Below are positions 23,548 through 35,521 of a DNA stretch of 64,000 nt, in pieces. The translations under genes and the position numbers were made by a program. A model generated the notes under the pieces. That model did not search any database and was not told the origin of the DNA. It worked only from the letters and a program-made list of their open reading frames with translations. The stretch is from Lycorma delicatula (lineage: Eukaryota > Arthropoda > Insecta > Hemiptera > Fulgoridae), in assembly GCF_047948215.1 (NCBI RefSeq), contig NC_134463.1, forward strand, positions 54,318,201 through 54,382,200. The letters run 5' to 3'. Every line of letters starts with the position of its first letter. Positions within the stretch are counted from its first letter, which is position 1.

Positions 23548-23561
23548 GTGTGTGTGTGTGT

Positions 23562-23639
<78 letters not shown>
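23548..23639. repeat. Compound (GT)n(TA)n microsatellite
   Basis: A GT run with single interruptions, followed by a TA run, inside family E. Confidence 0.9.
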
Positions 23640-23643
<4 letters not shown>

Positions 23644-23797
23644 CAAAAAACATTATAAAAACTTTTTTTTCTTTTTTTTTTAAGTTTGTACCTTAAAGAT
23701 AAATTAAAAAGAAAAAAATTAACAAAAAAAAAAAAAAATAGATTTAAATATATTGTAAGTAATTTTTGAACAAAAAATTATCCCAATACTTCTAAAT

Positions 23798-23931
23798 CCG
23801 GCCGGTCTCCGTGGCGCGAGTAGTAGCATCTCGGCCTTTCATCCTGAGGTCTCGCGTTCGAATCCCGGTCAAGCATGGCATTTTCACACGCTACAAATCA
23901 TTCATCTCATAATCTGAAGCAATACCTAACG
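23798..23931 (+). mobile_element. tRNA-derived SINE type B, copy 2
   Basis: The head 'gtggcgcgagtagtagcatc' with B box 'cgttcgaatcccgg' is followed by 'cattttcacacgctacaaat' and the tail 'atctgaagcaatacctaac'. It is inserted in family E. Confidence 0.8.
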
Positions 23932-24382
23932 GACTTTTACGTAATAATGTTGGTTTTTATTTGGTCATAAACTGTGGATACAGATTTTTTTTAAACTTGA
24001 TAGATTGGTGCTACCTTCGGGGAAATAAATATATTTAATTTTTGCAAATTGGAAAAAGGGGTGAGAGTGTTTTGGGCGAAATAAAATTTAAAATATTTAC
24101 TGGGGGCACTTAAGTAAAACTTTTCTTGCAAAAATTGATGATTTTTTTATCAAGATTACAAATTACAAAAAACTTTTATTTAACATTCCCCTTTCGCAAA
24201 AAGTTACTATAAATTTTTATTGTTTTACCCATGTATTGCTCAATTGGAGTTTTTTACATTCATAATTTCTGTATCAGTATGTCTTCAAACAACTATAAAA
24301 CATTTTTTCAAAAATGCACTTTTATTAAAAAATTGGGGGATCTCACTTTCAAATGAAATAAATTTAAATGAAGTGCAGCAAA

Positions 24383-24437
24383 AATATATATGTAATTTAA
24401 TAGACGTACAAGGAAGTTACGTGGTGTCCACATCAGA
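24383..24437 (-). mobile_element. Solo left end of family M
   Basis: On the minus strand it reads 'tctgatgtggacaccacgta' followed by 'acttccttgtacgtctatta'. Only about 55 bp of the element remains; no right end is found nearby. Confidence 0.65.
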
Positions 24438-24732
24438 TTTTTTATATTATCAAAACAGCTGTTTTTTTGTTTTTTTTTTATTTATTCTTATGGTTTCACT
24501 TGTGATTTTTCTCATACTGGTTCAATCATTTATTTTCAATTGAATGTAATTATTATTTAATACAGGCCTTTATCTATTTCATAAGTAAAAATAATAAAAT
24601 AAATTTATTTATAAATTTAATTAGGTATTATCTTCAAGTTATGCAAATTATTATTATTATTTAATAATAATTATACATAAAAGCAAATTTACAAAATAAT
24701 TAATTACTGATAATTAACTTTTCAAAAATTAA

Positions 24733-24734
<2 letters not shown>

Positions 24735-24783
<49 letters not shown>
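24735..24783. repeat. (TA)n microsatellite
   Basis: An uninterrupted TA run of about 49 bp. Confidence 0.95.
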
Positions 24784-24787
<4 letters not shown>

Positions 24788-24799
24788 TTTTTTTAAATT

Positions 24800-26110
24800 A
24801 TCAATTTTAATTTTTTTTTAACTGTCATTTGATTTTTAAAAAAAATAATTTTAGCTGAATTTTTTTTTTAATTTATATTCAGTTTTATTTAGTGTTTTAC
24901 GAGCATAAGAGAAGATTTGTCAGTTTTGTGAGTTTCTATATTTGTTATGTTTAAAAAAAAGTGTTTTAATTAATTTTATAATGGATTTTTTATTATCTTA
25001 TTTTTATTTTCATTATTTTTTTCATGTTTTGTGTTAACCAGGATTAAAAAAAATCGTTAACAACTTTTTAAAGTTAATGTAAGTATAATATTTTTAATAT
25101 TCTGAAAATTTAAATATTTTTTTCTTTTATTAATTAGTTTTTGGTTTAGTTTATAAAATAAATTTATAAATTAAGTTACGATCTAATACAGAATACCTAG
25201 GAATAACCTTAAATTAGTAGTTATTTAAATTTATTATGACAATTGTAAAAATATTGGCTAGGTCTCTCATTTATCCTAGATTGAATTCGACTTGCATCTC
25301 ATCTGCCATAGTTCCTTAATCATCCACGCACACTGAATCATTTATATATTATTGTACAGACAGTAATTTTATTTTATTTTTGGCAATGCGTGATTATGGA
25401 TTAATATATATATAAACAAAATATCTGCACTTAGGCTCGTACATTAGTGATAACCTTCGTAGTGATTATGATAACGCCTATTTGTAATAGTTTAACCTAC
25501 GTAGACATCTTAATAAAAATACATATTTACTGTATAATTTAAATACAGTTATTAAACTATAATAATCTTTTTTTTTCTTTAGTACAAAATTTTAATATAT
25601 AATTATATTGTTTTATATATATTAAAAATTCAATTAAAAAAAAGGCAAAACATAATTTATATTGTAGTTCATAGTAATAATAATAATTATTGTTATTATA
25701 TATAAAACTAACTTACATCTAATAATTAATATGTATTCATAAAAAAAAATCCATTAACTAGAACATCTAAAATAATAATTATATAATAAAGTTAACTACA
25801 TTGTGTTATTACATTAAATAACTATATTGATATACATAGACTATAAATTATTTTATCTTTTGTGTTTTTATTTTTAAAGGTATGGACTGCCAAAAAATTA
25901 AATTAAATTTATTACTGTTAAGTATTATTATTATTATTCTGATAAAATATAATTAAATATATGCTTACTTAATTTTATTCTATTAATTCTAATTAGGCCT
26001 GTATTAATACTAATAATTTTGTTAACAGTAAAACTCGTTCAGTTATTTAAAATAATTTAATAAATTTAGATTTGCAATGAATTTTAATTAATAAATTTGA
26101 ATTGAAAACT
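24800..26110. other. Very AT-rich stretch without features
   Basis: Dominated by TTA/TAA runs. I see no coding remnant or bounded repeat. Confidence 0.5.
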
Positions 26111-26124
26111 AAAAAAAAAAAAAT

Positions 26125-27031
26125 GACATCACAGTTGTTAGGAATTTCCCGTCACACAGCTAAAACCGCGTTCCGGGAAAATTCTACAACTCTGGGTTGT
26201 TTCTGATGCACTGCTTACACATACATACACATACACACACTACTTAATTAAAAATATTTATCATTTTATTTAAACATAATATTTTTTTCATTTATTTAAT
26301 TCAATTATTTTAACTAAAGAGCATGCACGTACCGTATTTAATTCACGCACGTCTGGCTGTACTAGCGATGACGGTCGGCACTAACAAAAACTAATTTAAT
26401 TTCACAACACACATAGAGAAATTTCGCTTGTACGGTCAGCAGAAGGGGTTAACCGCGAGGCTTAACACACCAAGTACGGGGCGATCGACTTCGAGGCCCA
26501 GCCAGTTCGAGTTACGTTTTTACACTTTAAATATTATTCATTTATTTGATTCTAACGCTCATCACTGATGTCACAACATAACAATACTTTATAGCTTTTT
26601 TTTGGGATGGGGTGCGATTTTGCTAAAAATTCTTTTAGCAGATATTGTTATTTTTTAATTTTTAACAAATGTGAATAAGAAAAATATGACCTTAATTAGG
26701 TGAAATCTCGAGATACTGAAGGTGACTTTACAGCCTCACTCCCTTGATCTTTTAAGTTGAAAATTTAATGGGATCAGTGCCTCTTATATAGAAGTAATCT
26801 GAGGAAGTTTGGTCAAATCGATCCAGTAGTTCTGGAGATATAAGGTGATTTAGAGGCCAAAACCATACACACAAACGTACGATATGAACATATCCGAAAA
26901 ATTTCCATCCCGTTTTTTGGGTTCCTTAGGTGTCAAAACGTCAGGATACGGTGAAAACCGAATATGATCAAATTGTACCGATTATAATACTTTCACTTCT
27001 AGAGCTATAGCGCTATCTAGATGGGAAAGTA
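26125..27031 (-). repeat. Interspersed repeat family D, copy 2
   Basis: Reverse complement of 16295-17151 plus an additional end. The left edge has a hairpin-like 'gaatttcccg...cgggaaaattc' and the right edge another (26988-27031) around 'agagctatagcgctatct'. It contains the GC-rich tRNA-like segment with 'cagttcgagtta' near 26500. Non-coding. Confidence 0.65.
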
Positions 27032-27040
27032 ATGATCTAG

Positions 27041-27375
27041 ATGGGTTTAGTCTATGAGAAAAATAATTTTACTGTATTATTAAATCGAACTAGTAATTAT
27101 CGTTTCCGAGCGTCACCAGGTATCATTTACAAGGAAATAGTATCATTATATTTCCATGGAATAAAAATTTTGTTTTGTTTCCTGTATAAATGGGGTAAAA
27201 CACTTTGCGAGTGTGGTGAAAATCAAACTGTTAAACACACATCACAAAAGTTTACCCTAAGACAGCTTATGAAGGGACATCTGCAGATTTCCTGATGGCG
27301 ACTCTGGAATCAATAGCTTATATTAACTTTTAACATTGTAACTGGTGTTGTACGCTAAATAAATAAATAAATTTG
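27041..27375 (+). pseudogene. C-terminus of a LINE ORF2 with zinc-knuckle motif and (AAAT)n tail
   Basis: Reads LLNRTSNYRF, then YKWGKTLCECGENQTVKH in one frame. A frame change after the His leads to TAYEGTSADFLMATLESIAY followed by INF and a stop. The order LNR, KWG, CxCGExQTVxH, AYxGxxxDF is the known C-terminal zinc-finger end of Jockey/CR1-like reverse-transcriptase proteins. About 40 bp of 3' sequence leads to a (taaa)n tail at 27355-27372, typical of a LINE 3' end. It is 5'-truncated and frameshifted, so inactive. It abuts family D. Confidence 0.75.
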
Positions 27376-27699
27376 TTTTGTTATTAAACAAAATAAAAAT
27401 CTTAAATAGAGATATTAACCTAGTTAAAATCTGACACATTTTAATATGTTTTTCTTTTTTATTTAATAAACTTTTAAATTTCTCTGATGATATTTAGTTT
27501 TTGTGGTCGTTATTAATACTATTTTACACAGAATCAAATTTGCTATAAGTTTTATTTAAAACGTTTACGTATTTATTTCTGTTTAACAAAGTTGTTTTAC
27601 CCCAAACGTAAAATAGTGTATTTTTTGACGCCAATCTTTTGTTTTATACAGCCATATTTCTTGAAAATTACTAATAAAACACTTCCAGAACTTCTTTTT

Positions 27700-27895
27700 C
27701 ACTTTTTTAGGTTATATTTCATATAAATTTACTCCTTACCTTAGAGTTCGAAGAATTACAGTTTAAATTAATTTTACCGAAGGCGCAAATCTTTCGCAAG
27801 TGGACACTTTTTAACGAGGCGTTTCCGATCTTATGTTTATATGAATTTTTTCTTTATTTTCACCAATAAAGCATGTTATAATGGTTTTTTAATCA
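27700..27895 (+). repeat. Repeat family G, copy 1
   Basis: Shares 'gtttccgatcttatgtttat' and 'ccaataaagcatg' with 34120-34400 and 43470-43766. The last copy ends 'gggacactctgtata', the style of a Tc1/mariner-like terminus. Non-coding. Confidence 0.5.
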
Positions 27896-27941
27896 CTGTT
27901 CGTGGATATATATAACGAAATGATGACTTAAGCAAGGAAAT

Positions 27942-28140
27942 TTATTTTAAGAAGGCAGCATCCATAACTTCTGTGGTTCCTTCCTCCGAGGTTAAATCAT
28001 TTAGTTTGGCATCCTTTATCTGTATATCCATTTTTTTAATTAATCTTCTATCTTTCCGATTTTTTCTTCGATTCTTCACTGATGTTATATATATTTCGTT
28101 ATCTGCCAGCCTTTCCTTTATGTTCATCTCCATTATCCTT
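27942..28140 (-). pseudogene. Second fragment of a LINE reverse-transcriptase palm region
   Basis: On the minus strand reads NRKDRRLIKK and then KDAKLNDLTSEEGTTEVMD. About 100 bp of it (27955-28055) repeats, with changes, at 29160-29260. It lies beyond the C-terminus of the longer relic, so it is a duplicated or separately inserted piece. Confidence 0.5.
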
Positions 28141-29500
28141 TATTCGCACTTAAACTTTAAAGATCATGTATCCACCAGTTCCTTTTAGATCGTCTACAAT
28201 TTTTAATATTTTCCAGTGTCTCTTTGTTACATCTTCAACTGAACTTTATAGCACAGTTTTAATCAATTCTTCTTTTATCAACCCAACCATTCCTATTCTG
28301 GATTGTTATGAATGAGGTTCTTTTCTTGTTTACTCTCTTCATTATTTATTCAGCTTCACTTTCACTATTCATTTAATATTCCCCAATCTTCTTTATCCCC
28401 TTATTTGAAATATCTTTAGTCTTTTTTCAATTTTTATTTTTTTTCCTTAGTGTCTTAAATTTAATTTTCCTAATGTTTCATTGTTTCCTTATGTACTCTC
28501 AAATGTTACATTACACAAGACGCTTCTTCAACTTTTAATTTCATTTTAATACACAATAGTTGTTTCTTTCCGTTAAGTGCGTCCTTCACCATTCATAATT
28601 TTCCTTTTATTTCTTAATTTTTAATTTTTCTATTTTTTTTTCATGCTCACATTTCAAATACTTTCAGCCTTTATTTTTCTCTTTTCTTTCTCTCCATGTT
28701 TTACATCAGTAACAATGTATACTACATAAAAATAAAATGTAACGCTTCATAAAACACTTCTTCAAATCTAACTCAATTTTATTGCATAACAGTTTCTCTC
28801 TATTAAATACTTTCTTAGCAGTGCTAGTCATGTTTTTATTTCGTTTTCGCTTGTACAATTTTTCTGCTAACCTGATGCCTAACTATCTGTACTGTTTTAC
28901 TTGTTTAATTCTTCATTCACTGTCTGATATTTATTAGCTAATTACTTTATGTTCTCTTTTCCGTCATTGTTTTCTAATTTTGAAAAATCACCTGTTAAAT
29001 ATCCTGTACATCCTCTTCTAAAAATAAAAAAAAGTGTAATATACTAACCTCTTCAAATTTATTCTCTTTCTCTTACACAGATTCCTTATTTTATTTTAGA
29101 GGACTCTTTATTACATCTTTAACTTATGTATATTAAATAAGTTTTATGATTGACCACAGAAGGCAAGGATGTCTTCTGTGGTTCCTTCCTCCAACTTGAA
29201 ATCATTAAGTTTGGCATCCTTTATCTATATATCAAGTTTTTAATTAATCTTCTATCTTTAAATTGGAAAGATCTTTTGTATCGTTAATGGTTCCATTTAT
29301 TTGTCTAATTTTCACATATCAAAATGCTTTATCCATATCTATAAATCATTTCTTTTACCTTTTTCTATAATCCTCTCTCATCAATAGTTCTTATTAGTCC
29401 AATTCCAACCCTTATCTTTCTTTCCTTCTTCCTTTTTTGAATCCATATTTTTTTTATGTTACGTTTGCTCCATTTTTTTTTATGCAGTTTTCTGTTTAGA
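28140..29500 (-). pseudogene. Decayed LINE reverse transcriptase
   Basis: Scattered matches appear in the right N-to-C order on the minus strand: GIGLIRTIDERG (about 29400), KDRRLIKN and KDAKLNDFKLEEGTTED (29260-29170), KDVIKS and EEDVQDILT (about 29110-29000), KKVFNREKLLCNKIELDLKK (about 28820-28750), VNKKRTSFITIQNRN (about 28340) and IVDDLKGTGGYMIF (about 28190). These correspond to finger, palm, thumb and post-RT segments of RTE/Jockey-like insect LINE proteins. The FADD catalytic box is not intact. Many stops and frameshifts are present. Pyrimidine-rich composition on the plus strand reflects the A-rich coding strand. Confidence 0.6.
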
Positions 29501-29877
29501 AATGGGCAAAAGAATTTGTTCTGATAAAAAATTAAACTAATTATCTTGTAATTCTGACACTTTACTGAATTATGCTTTTTTGAGGGCTATGTTTATTTTA
29601 AGAAGTTCTCTCCTCACATTCTCAACTATAAATTATATTACATAGTTTTACCATTTCTTGTAAACGTTTTTCATTAAATCATTTTTTTAGTAACTAATCT
29701 ATTTCTACAACTTTTTATAATTTTTATAACTTGTGAAGACGACTGATAAATTTTGAAGCAACTTTTGAAAATTATATTATAACATAATTTAAATCAATGT
29801 ATCATTAAAAAAAATAATAAATTTCAAATTAAAATTTCTATTATATATTCAACACCATTTATGTGACTGAAATATTA

Positions 29878-30819
29878 TCTTATATATAAAACAAATCGTG
29901 TATTAGTCATAATCAACGCTCAGCAAAAACTACTAAAGATAAATTGATGAAAATTTGTACACACGTTCTTATTACGATGTAAGTGTACACTAAGAAAAGA
30001 TTTTTTTGAAATTCCGAATTTAAGGATTAAATTGGAATAAAAATGGAATTTATTATTTTTCGAATTTCTAGGTAACAAATGAAGATTTCTACTTGATATT
30101 CGATGGTATAATCTACAAGTAAATGATTTCTAGATTTTTTTTAAATTCGACTGTGAAAGGGGTGAAGAAAGGTTAAATAGTTTTGAACAATGATTGCAAA
30201 TATTTCCTACTTCCGACTATACTAAACGAGATATTCTCTTTCTTTGGGCTTGAAAATACTCTTCAGATAAATATCTAAAAACAGTTCCCAGGTTTTTTGG
30301 AATTTCGACTTTTTCGGGGTGTGACGATGTACGACGCGGTAGCTAAAACCAACACAGACATTATTACTGTATGTGCGACGCAACTGGCTGCACCTGGCTT
30401 CAGTCACTTGATAAAGAACATTAAAAAAAATAAGAAGCGAAGTACAGTCACCTCCTACTGGTATTTGTTGGGTACCTCTAAGAACCGGGCAAAATACATT
30501 TTTACCCATACTTGACTACTTTGAAAACCCCATTCTTCAGATTATTCAAAGTTTCCGGTCCTCTACTGATCAAACTGTTGCTCTGAAAAGATTACAATGC
30601 AGTGATATTTTTTTATAAATTGAACATTCTTTAATTTTATTAATCATTATTATTCTCACAAGCATAAATTTAATAACACAGCAGGGTCTAGAAGGCAGAG
30701 CCTCCTAGCTAAACGGGAAGGGCAATTAAAGCAAATCATGACCGACTAGATATTCCCTGATCGCGACGGAAAACGGAAATAACCATATAGCGTGGGCGAA
30801 GCCGCGACAGGGTTGCTAG
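29878..30819 (+). mobile_element. Helitron-like repeat family F, copy 2 (942 bp)
   Basis: Starts TC after an A (29877) and ends CTAG before a T (30820), as expected for Helitrons. A small hairpin (gcg-aagc-cgc) sits about 13 bp upstream of CTAG. The body carries 'cataatcaacgctcagc', 'gaaaatttgtacacacgttc' and a GC-rich 3' part. Copies are at 4930, 38304 and 59150. There is no helicase gene, so it would be non-autonomous. Confidence 0.7.
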
Positions 30820-30829
30820 TTTTATGTAT

Positions 30830-31615
30830 ATTTTAATAGCACCACAGATGCAGGAATACAATAATATATAATTGTGCTATTTTAATAAGAATTTTTTAAG
30901 TACTTTATACGTTGCTTTAATAAGTAACAATAAAACTGGTTTCTCTTAATTTACGAAATAATCTATAATAAAAATATGCAAAGATACTTTATCCTTAATA
31001 AAACTTCCTAGATTTCTGTTTACATGAATTTTAAGACGGTTTTCATAACGTAGAATATTTTTAAGGGAAAATATACTTCAGTGTGATTTTTTTCATTTCA
31101 TATTTCATTATAAGATTGCGTGTAAATATTTAAAGTTTTCCTCTGCTAGTTCTACCTGTAATAATACAACAATTAACAATGTAACTTTCTATATAATTAG
31201 AAAAAGAAATAAAATATTTTAAAATAATAGAAAAATACGAAAGACGAATTTTGAGGAAATTTTACCATCTACAGAACCAAAGTTGAAAAATACAACCTAA
31301 TGAAAAAACTACAAATTGAAAAATACTTCTAATAAAATTTAACGGAAAAATTTCAATTTTAAGGCCACCTTTGTAAAATGAGTAATAAGAGATTAAAAAA
31401 GAGAATATTCGACTACATCTTAAATAAAACGGTTTGTAGAAACCTTTAAAGACTTCAAAGATGAACAAATAACTGTATAAGACATTAAAAATAGAGAAAA
31501 TTTAGAAAAATAATCAAAATCATGAAAAAATTTTAAAACAAATTCCCTTTCAAAAAAAGGAAGAGAATAAAACGGACACAAAAAAGAAAAAAAAAACATA
31601 GAGAAAGAATGAAAA
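30830..31615. other. AT-rich stretch without recognisable genes
   Basis: A- and T-rich DNA. The minus-strand open frame at 31262-31468 has no domain. Confidence 0.5.
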
Positions 31616-31617
31616 AA

Positions 31618-32310
31618 TCTGATGTGGACTTCGTTGTACGCCTATTAATTTGCATATACGCATTTTTTTAAAACGAAAAGTATTTAAACATTTTTTCATT
31701 AATAACTTCAGATATATTTTCTTCTCTTTTTTTTATTTATTGATATTGAATTATTATTTATCGTAGAAGTATTTTTCAGTCAGAGATTAATAATTATTAA
31801 TAAATCAATATATTTAAATTTAAAAAAATAGTTAAAAAAAGGAGAAGAAATCTGATTCGAACCGATATGCCTTCCCCTTGTAAGATCGAAATACTTCTTA
31901 ATTAAAATTTTATTTGTCTGTAACTTTGGAACCAATGAAAATAAGTACCACTTATGATATATCGACTTGAAAAGCTCTCAATGAGGCTTATTACTGCAGT
32001 TATGAAAAAGTCCAAAATCCAATTTTTTTTGGGGGGAGTTTGGGCTTTTTGGACACTTTTGGTTCAGTCGATTGAAATCTAAAGGGGAGAGGTGTAAAAA
32101 TAAATGTTACAACAATCCTAAATCCAAAATTTTAACATCCTACGGCTAATAGATTTTAAGTTATACGTATGTATGTACATACATACGTACGTACAAACGT
32201 CACGACGAAATTAGTCAAAATGGATTCAGGGATGGTCATTTCCGTTGAAATTTGAAAACTGAAATTTTTCGCGATTACAGTACTTCCTTTACTTCGTATG
32301 AGGAAGTAAA
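31618..32310 (+). mobile_element. Family M element, copy 5 (full length)
   Basis: Left end 'tctgatgtggacttcgttgt'; right end 'acttcgtatgaggaagtaaa'. The interior matches 3224-3900 and 39556-40201, including 'tctggaaccaatgaaaataa'-like and 'tgttacaacaatcctaaat' blocks. Confidence 0.7.
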
Positions 32311-32325
32311 AGAAGGTAAGAAAAC

Positions 32326-32330
<5 letters not shown>

Positions 32331-32370
<40 letters not shown>
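32331..32370. repeat. (GA)n microsatellite
   Basis: An uninterrupted GA run of about 40 bp. Confidence 0.95.
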
Positions 32371-32373
<3 letters not shown>

Positions 32374-32380
32374 AAAGAAA

Positions 32381-32416
32381 TATAAATGAAAGTTTATATA
32401 TAAACTTTCATTTATA
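32381..32416. repeat. Perfect 36-bp palindrome
   Basis: The 18-bp arm 'tataaatgaaagtttata' is followed directly by its reverse complement. It starts 10 bp after the (GA)n tract. Confidence 0.9.
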
Positions 32417-32419
32417 AAA

Positions 32420-33250
32420 CCTTTTCTGTAGCTGGCCAAAATCGAAAAAAATTAAATCTCAAAATTATATGATTTTTCTTATTTATTTGCTTTATATTAC
32501 ATAAATATAAACAGTGATCTAAACCATAAAAATATTTACTATACTTTTAAACATTTTTTCTTCTTTTTTTTATGAAGAAATTTATATAGTTAGCAGTTTA
32601 AAAATTATTAATTTTTATTATTGTTGTTATTAAAGAATAATAAAAAATCTAGTATGACGTGGTATTACGTATAATACTTCTAATTGTAACATGATGAGTG
32701 ATATAATATGTACTGGTCTGTAGGCATTGAAAGAAAGCTTGAATTTAATCCTTTTTCTTCCGGTCTATATATTTATACATTCAAGTTAGTGAAACAGTCT
32801 ATAAAAAAAAGACGACTATTTCTTTTTCTTATTATTTAAATTTAAAACCACAGAAGTAAAATGTTTATTTATTTTTCTTGTTTATAAATAATTGGAGATA
32901 TCTTTTTACTTGAATGATTTCATTATTATTATTATTATTATTGTAAAATAAGATAGGTTTTTGATAGGTATCAGTCTTGTTTGAAATTATATAGAGTAAT
33001 TTTATGGATGAATGAAACCATTTTTATTTCTTGACATAAATAATAATATTAAAATATAAATAATGAAAATACATCTTACCAACAGTTGGTGAAGTTGTAT
33101 TTTAATATTACTTATCAACAATATAATTTTTGGTAAGTTGTACTTTCATTACTAATATTTTATATATAAAAAACACCAACGGCGCCATGTTGCTAAAATT
33201 TAACTTAATAATATTAACTTGCGAAGAAAGCTTATTGCATAATTCACTTA
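32420..33250. other. AT-rich stretch without features
   Basis: No gene or bounded repeat recognised. Confidence 0.5.
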
Positions 33251-33252
33251 AT

Positions 33253-33513
33253 GAAGAGAGAGATAACTGTGCGCCGCGGTCTCTTCACAGGAGCGCCGTG
33301 AAATATTGTAAAAGCTTCATACTTAATTGAACCAAGACGTTTATAATTATTAATTTAATGTTAATAAAATTAAAAAAATAATGAAGATACACGAGTTTTA
33401 TTTATTTTTATCTCTTACTTACGAGTAGTCATACTTTTACTTAGGGTAGGACGCCATGGAAAAATTTTAATTGAAAGACGGCCCCACGACTCGGAAAAGT
33501 TTGGGAACCACTG
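33253..33513 (-). mobile_element. Non-autonomous hAT-like element, copy 1
   Basis: The right end is the reverse complement of 'cagtggttcccaaactttt'. The interior has 'gagatacacgagtttta'-like sequence and a 'cacaggagcgcc' block shared with 63176-63420. The left terminus is degraded (about 33253). No transposase is encoded. Confidence 0.7.
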
Positions 33514-34100
33514 AAATAACCAAAGCAACATTTTCAAAAAAAAAAACTATCACTTTATCTTCAACTTATCTAGTTCATTACTTATTTTCTCCCAACGTAA
33601 GGAAAACTGAAAAAAGTTATTAGTGTTTATTTTCCTGCTGAGTTGTAAGTAACACATTGTTCTTCACCAGAAAGGAATACATTAATTTTTATTTTTATTA
33701 CCAAAAAGGAGGCCTACGGGCCGTCGTGAAAATGTTACATGGTTTATATTTCATTACATTAAAGAAAGAGTATTTTTACTAGTGTTTATAAAATAAATTG
33801 TACTGTTGGTAAAAAAATTATACAATAGTATATAAATCTTATGAACAGTTCAAGGAATGAAACTGGAAATTTACCTGAAAACAGTCTAAACCATTTAAAT
33901 TCCTAACTATCACTTTTCCAATCCAGTTTGTATGTTTTGTTTCTAATTAAAATTGAACTTCTCAAATTTGTTTTTAATTTTAATAGACATTATTTTGCAT
34001 CAGAATTAAATTGTCTACAAAGTTAGTTAACTAGAAATTTTTATTTGTTTATTGTAAATAAACAAAAACAAAAACAGACTTATTTTATCATATTTTCCGA
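33514..34100. other. Unclassified AT-rich stretch
   Basis: No recognisable gene or repeat. Confidence 0.4.
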
Positions 34101-34119
34101 CAAAATCTTTTCATGTTTT

Positions 34120-34400
34120 ACCCCGTTTTTCTTAAAATCTAAGAAGATAGAGATCTGGGACTACTTTTTTATTCCGTTTCTTAGATCAAAAATCATAAGG
34201 AAACGCCAAATTTACCCTTCAATATTTACTCCAAGAATATTAGTACGTTTTAATTTCACAGAGGGAGCAGAAAACAGAGATAAATGTTTCGCGAGCCGTA
34301 ACTCGCTAACGAACCGTTTTCTGACTTATGTTTTATATGAACCTTTTTTCTTATTTTTGGATATAGAATCATCTTCCGAAAGATTGCCGTGCAATTTGGA
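34120..34400 (+). repeat. Repeat family G, copy 2
   Basis: Carries 'cgcgagccgtaactcgctaa', 'cgttttctgacttatgtttt' and 'atatgaacc', matching 27700-27895 and 43470-43766. The 128-residue open frame across it has no domain. Confidence 0.5.
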
Positions 34401-34628
34401 ATCACCTATATTTAATTCAACGTATAAATAAAAGTTACTGGAAAGTGGATTTAAAATAGAAATATTACTAAGAAAGTAGATTTCTAGGTATGATAATTAT
34501 TCTAATAAATACTTGTATGTAAAGTTTATTAAAATAAATCAGTCTGTTTTAAATTTATCACATTTCCTCTATAGTTACTTTATAATCGATATTAGTATCT
34601 TTAAACATATGTAAATAAGAATTCACGT

Positions 34629-34635
<7 letters not shown>

Positions 34636-34681
<46 letters not shown>
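34636..34681. repeat. (TA)n microsatellite
   Basis: An uninterrupted TA run of about 46 bp. Confidence 0.95.
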
Positions 34682-34682
<1 letters not shown>

Positions 34683-35038
34683 TTATTTAATGTACATACT
34701 ACATAGTAATTTATAAAATGTAATAGAAAAAGCACGGAATACAGAGAAAGGTATGTCTACAGCTCAATTATGGCGTAAAATTTCGTGATGAAATGATTGC
34801 ATTAACATTAGTAATATTCTACCTACATAATACACGGTTTTAAGTTATTTTAAATAGTCTAGCAATACGTGATAGCTTTTTTCCCTCTCTATTTTCTTTT
34901 CGATTATGAAGTTATGAAATGATAGTTAAAGATTTTATTTTTTTTATTTTTAAAGGTTTACATTTTAATCCAGGTTAATGAACGATAGGATGTAATACTT
35001 CTTTTTTAAAGGAACAAAATTTCTTTGATAGTATAGCT

Positions 35039-35319
35039 TTCCTTTTTCCTGTTTAGCCTCCGGAAATTACCGTCAGGTATTACTTCAGAGGATGATATGT
35101 TTGAGTGTAAGTGAAGGATAGTCGTGGTCTCAGATCGACCATTTCTGAGATGTATGGTTAATTGAAACCAAACCACCCTAGAACATCGGTATCCACGATC
35201 TAGTATTCAAATCCGTATAAAAGTAACTGTTTTTACCAAGACTTAAACGCTGGAACTCTCAACTTCCAAATCAGCTGATTTGCGAAGACGCGTTCACCAC
35301 TAGACAGCAGTGGGTTTAC
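35039..35319 (-). mobile_element. SINE type A, complete copy with 11-bp target duplication
   Basis: Flanked by exact 'atagtatagct' (35028-35038 and 35320-35330). The tail 'gtttagcctccggaaatta', the core and the tRNA-like head (reverse complement near 35265-35305) are present. Confidence 0.9.
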
Positions 35320-35521
35320 ATAGTATAGCTATATTAAAATAAAAAGTTACTTAATAATAGAAAGTTTATTAAGATGCTAATTTTATCCACATTTATCAAC
35401 GATAAGGAGAAATCCTTCTAAATGAACACGAGCGTTTCTTTGTAGTACTACAGAGTAAATGAAAAAAAAATTAATTTCTCAGATGATAAGGTTTTTTTCA
35501 ATATGATAATCACTCACGTAA

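Larger units (their letters stand above)
23494..24230 (+). mobile_element. Family E element, copy 2, with SINE insertion
   Basis: Opens with a hairpin-like 'ttactttacagg...aaaaagtac' around 'tgctgctatagctata', then a (GT)n(TA)n tract (23548-23639), 'gtaccttaaag', and, after a SINE at 23798-23931, the 'aaacttgata' and 'gggggcacttaagtaaaac' blocks. The same order is seen at 13333-14676 and 52216-52880. Confidence 0.6.

Noticed and set aside
23810..23880. Possible tRNA gene
   Set aside because: Head of SINE type B with the repeated tail following.
34045..34431. 128-residue open frame
   Set aside because: Overlaps repeat family G, has no domain, and the frame is not kept in the other copies.
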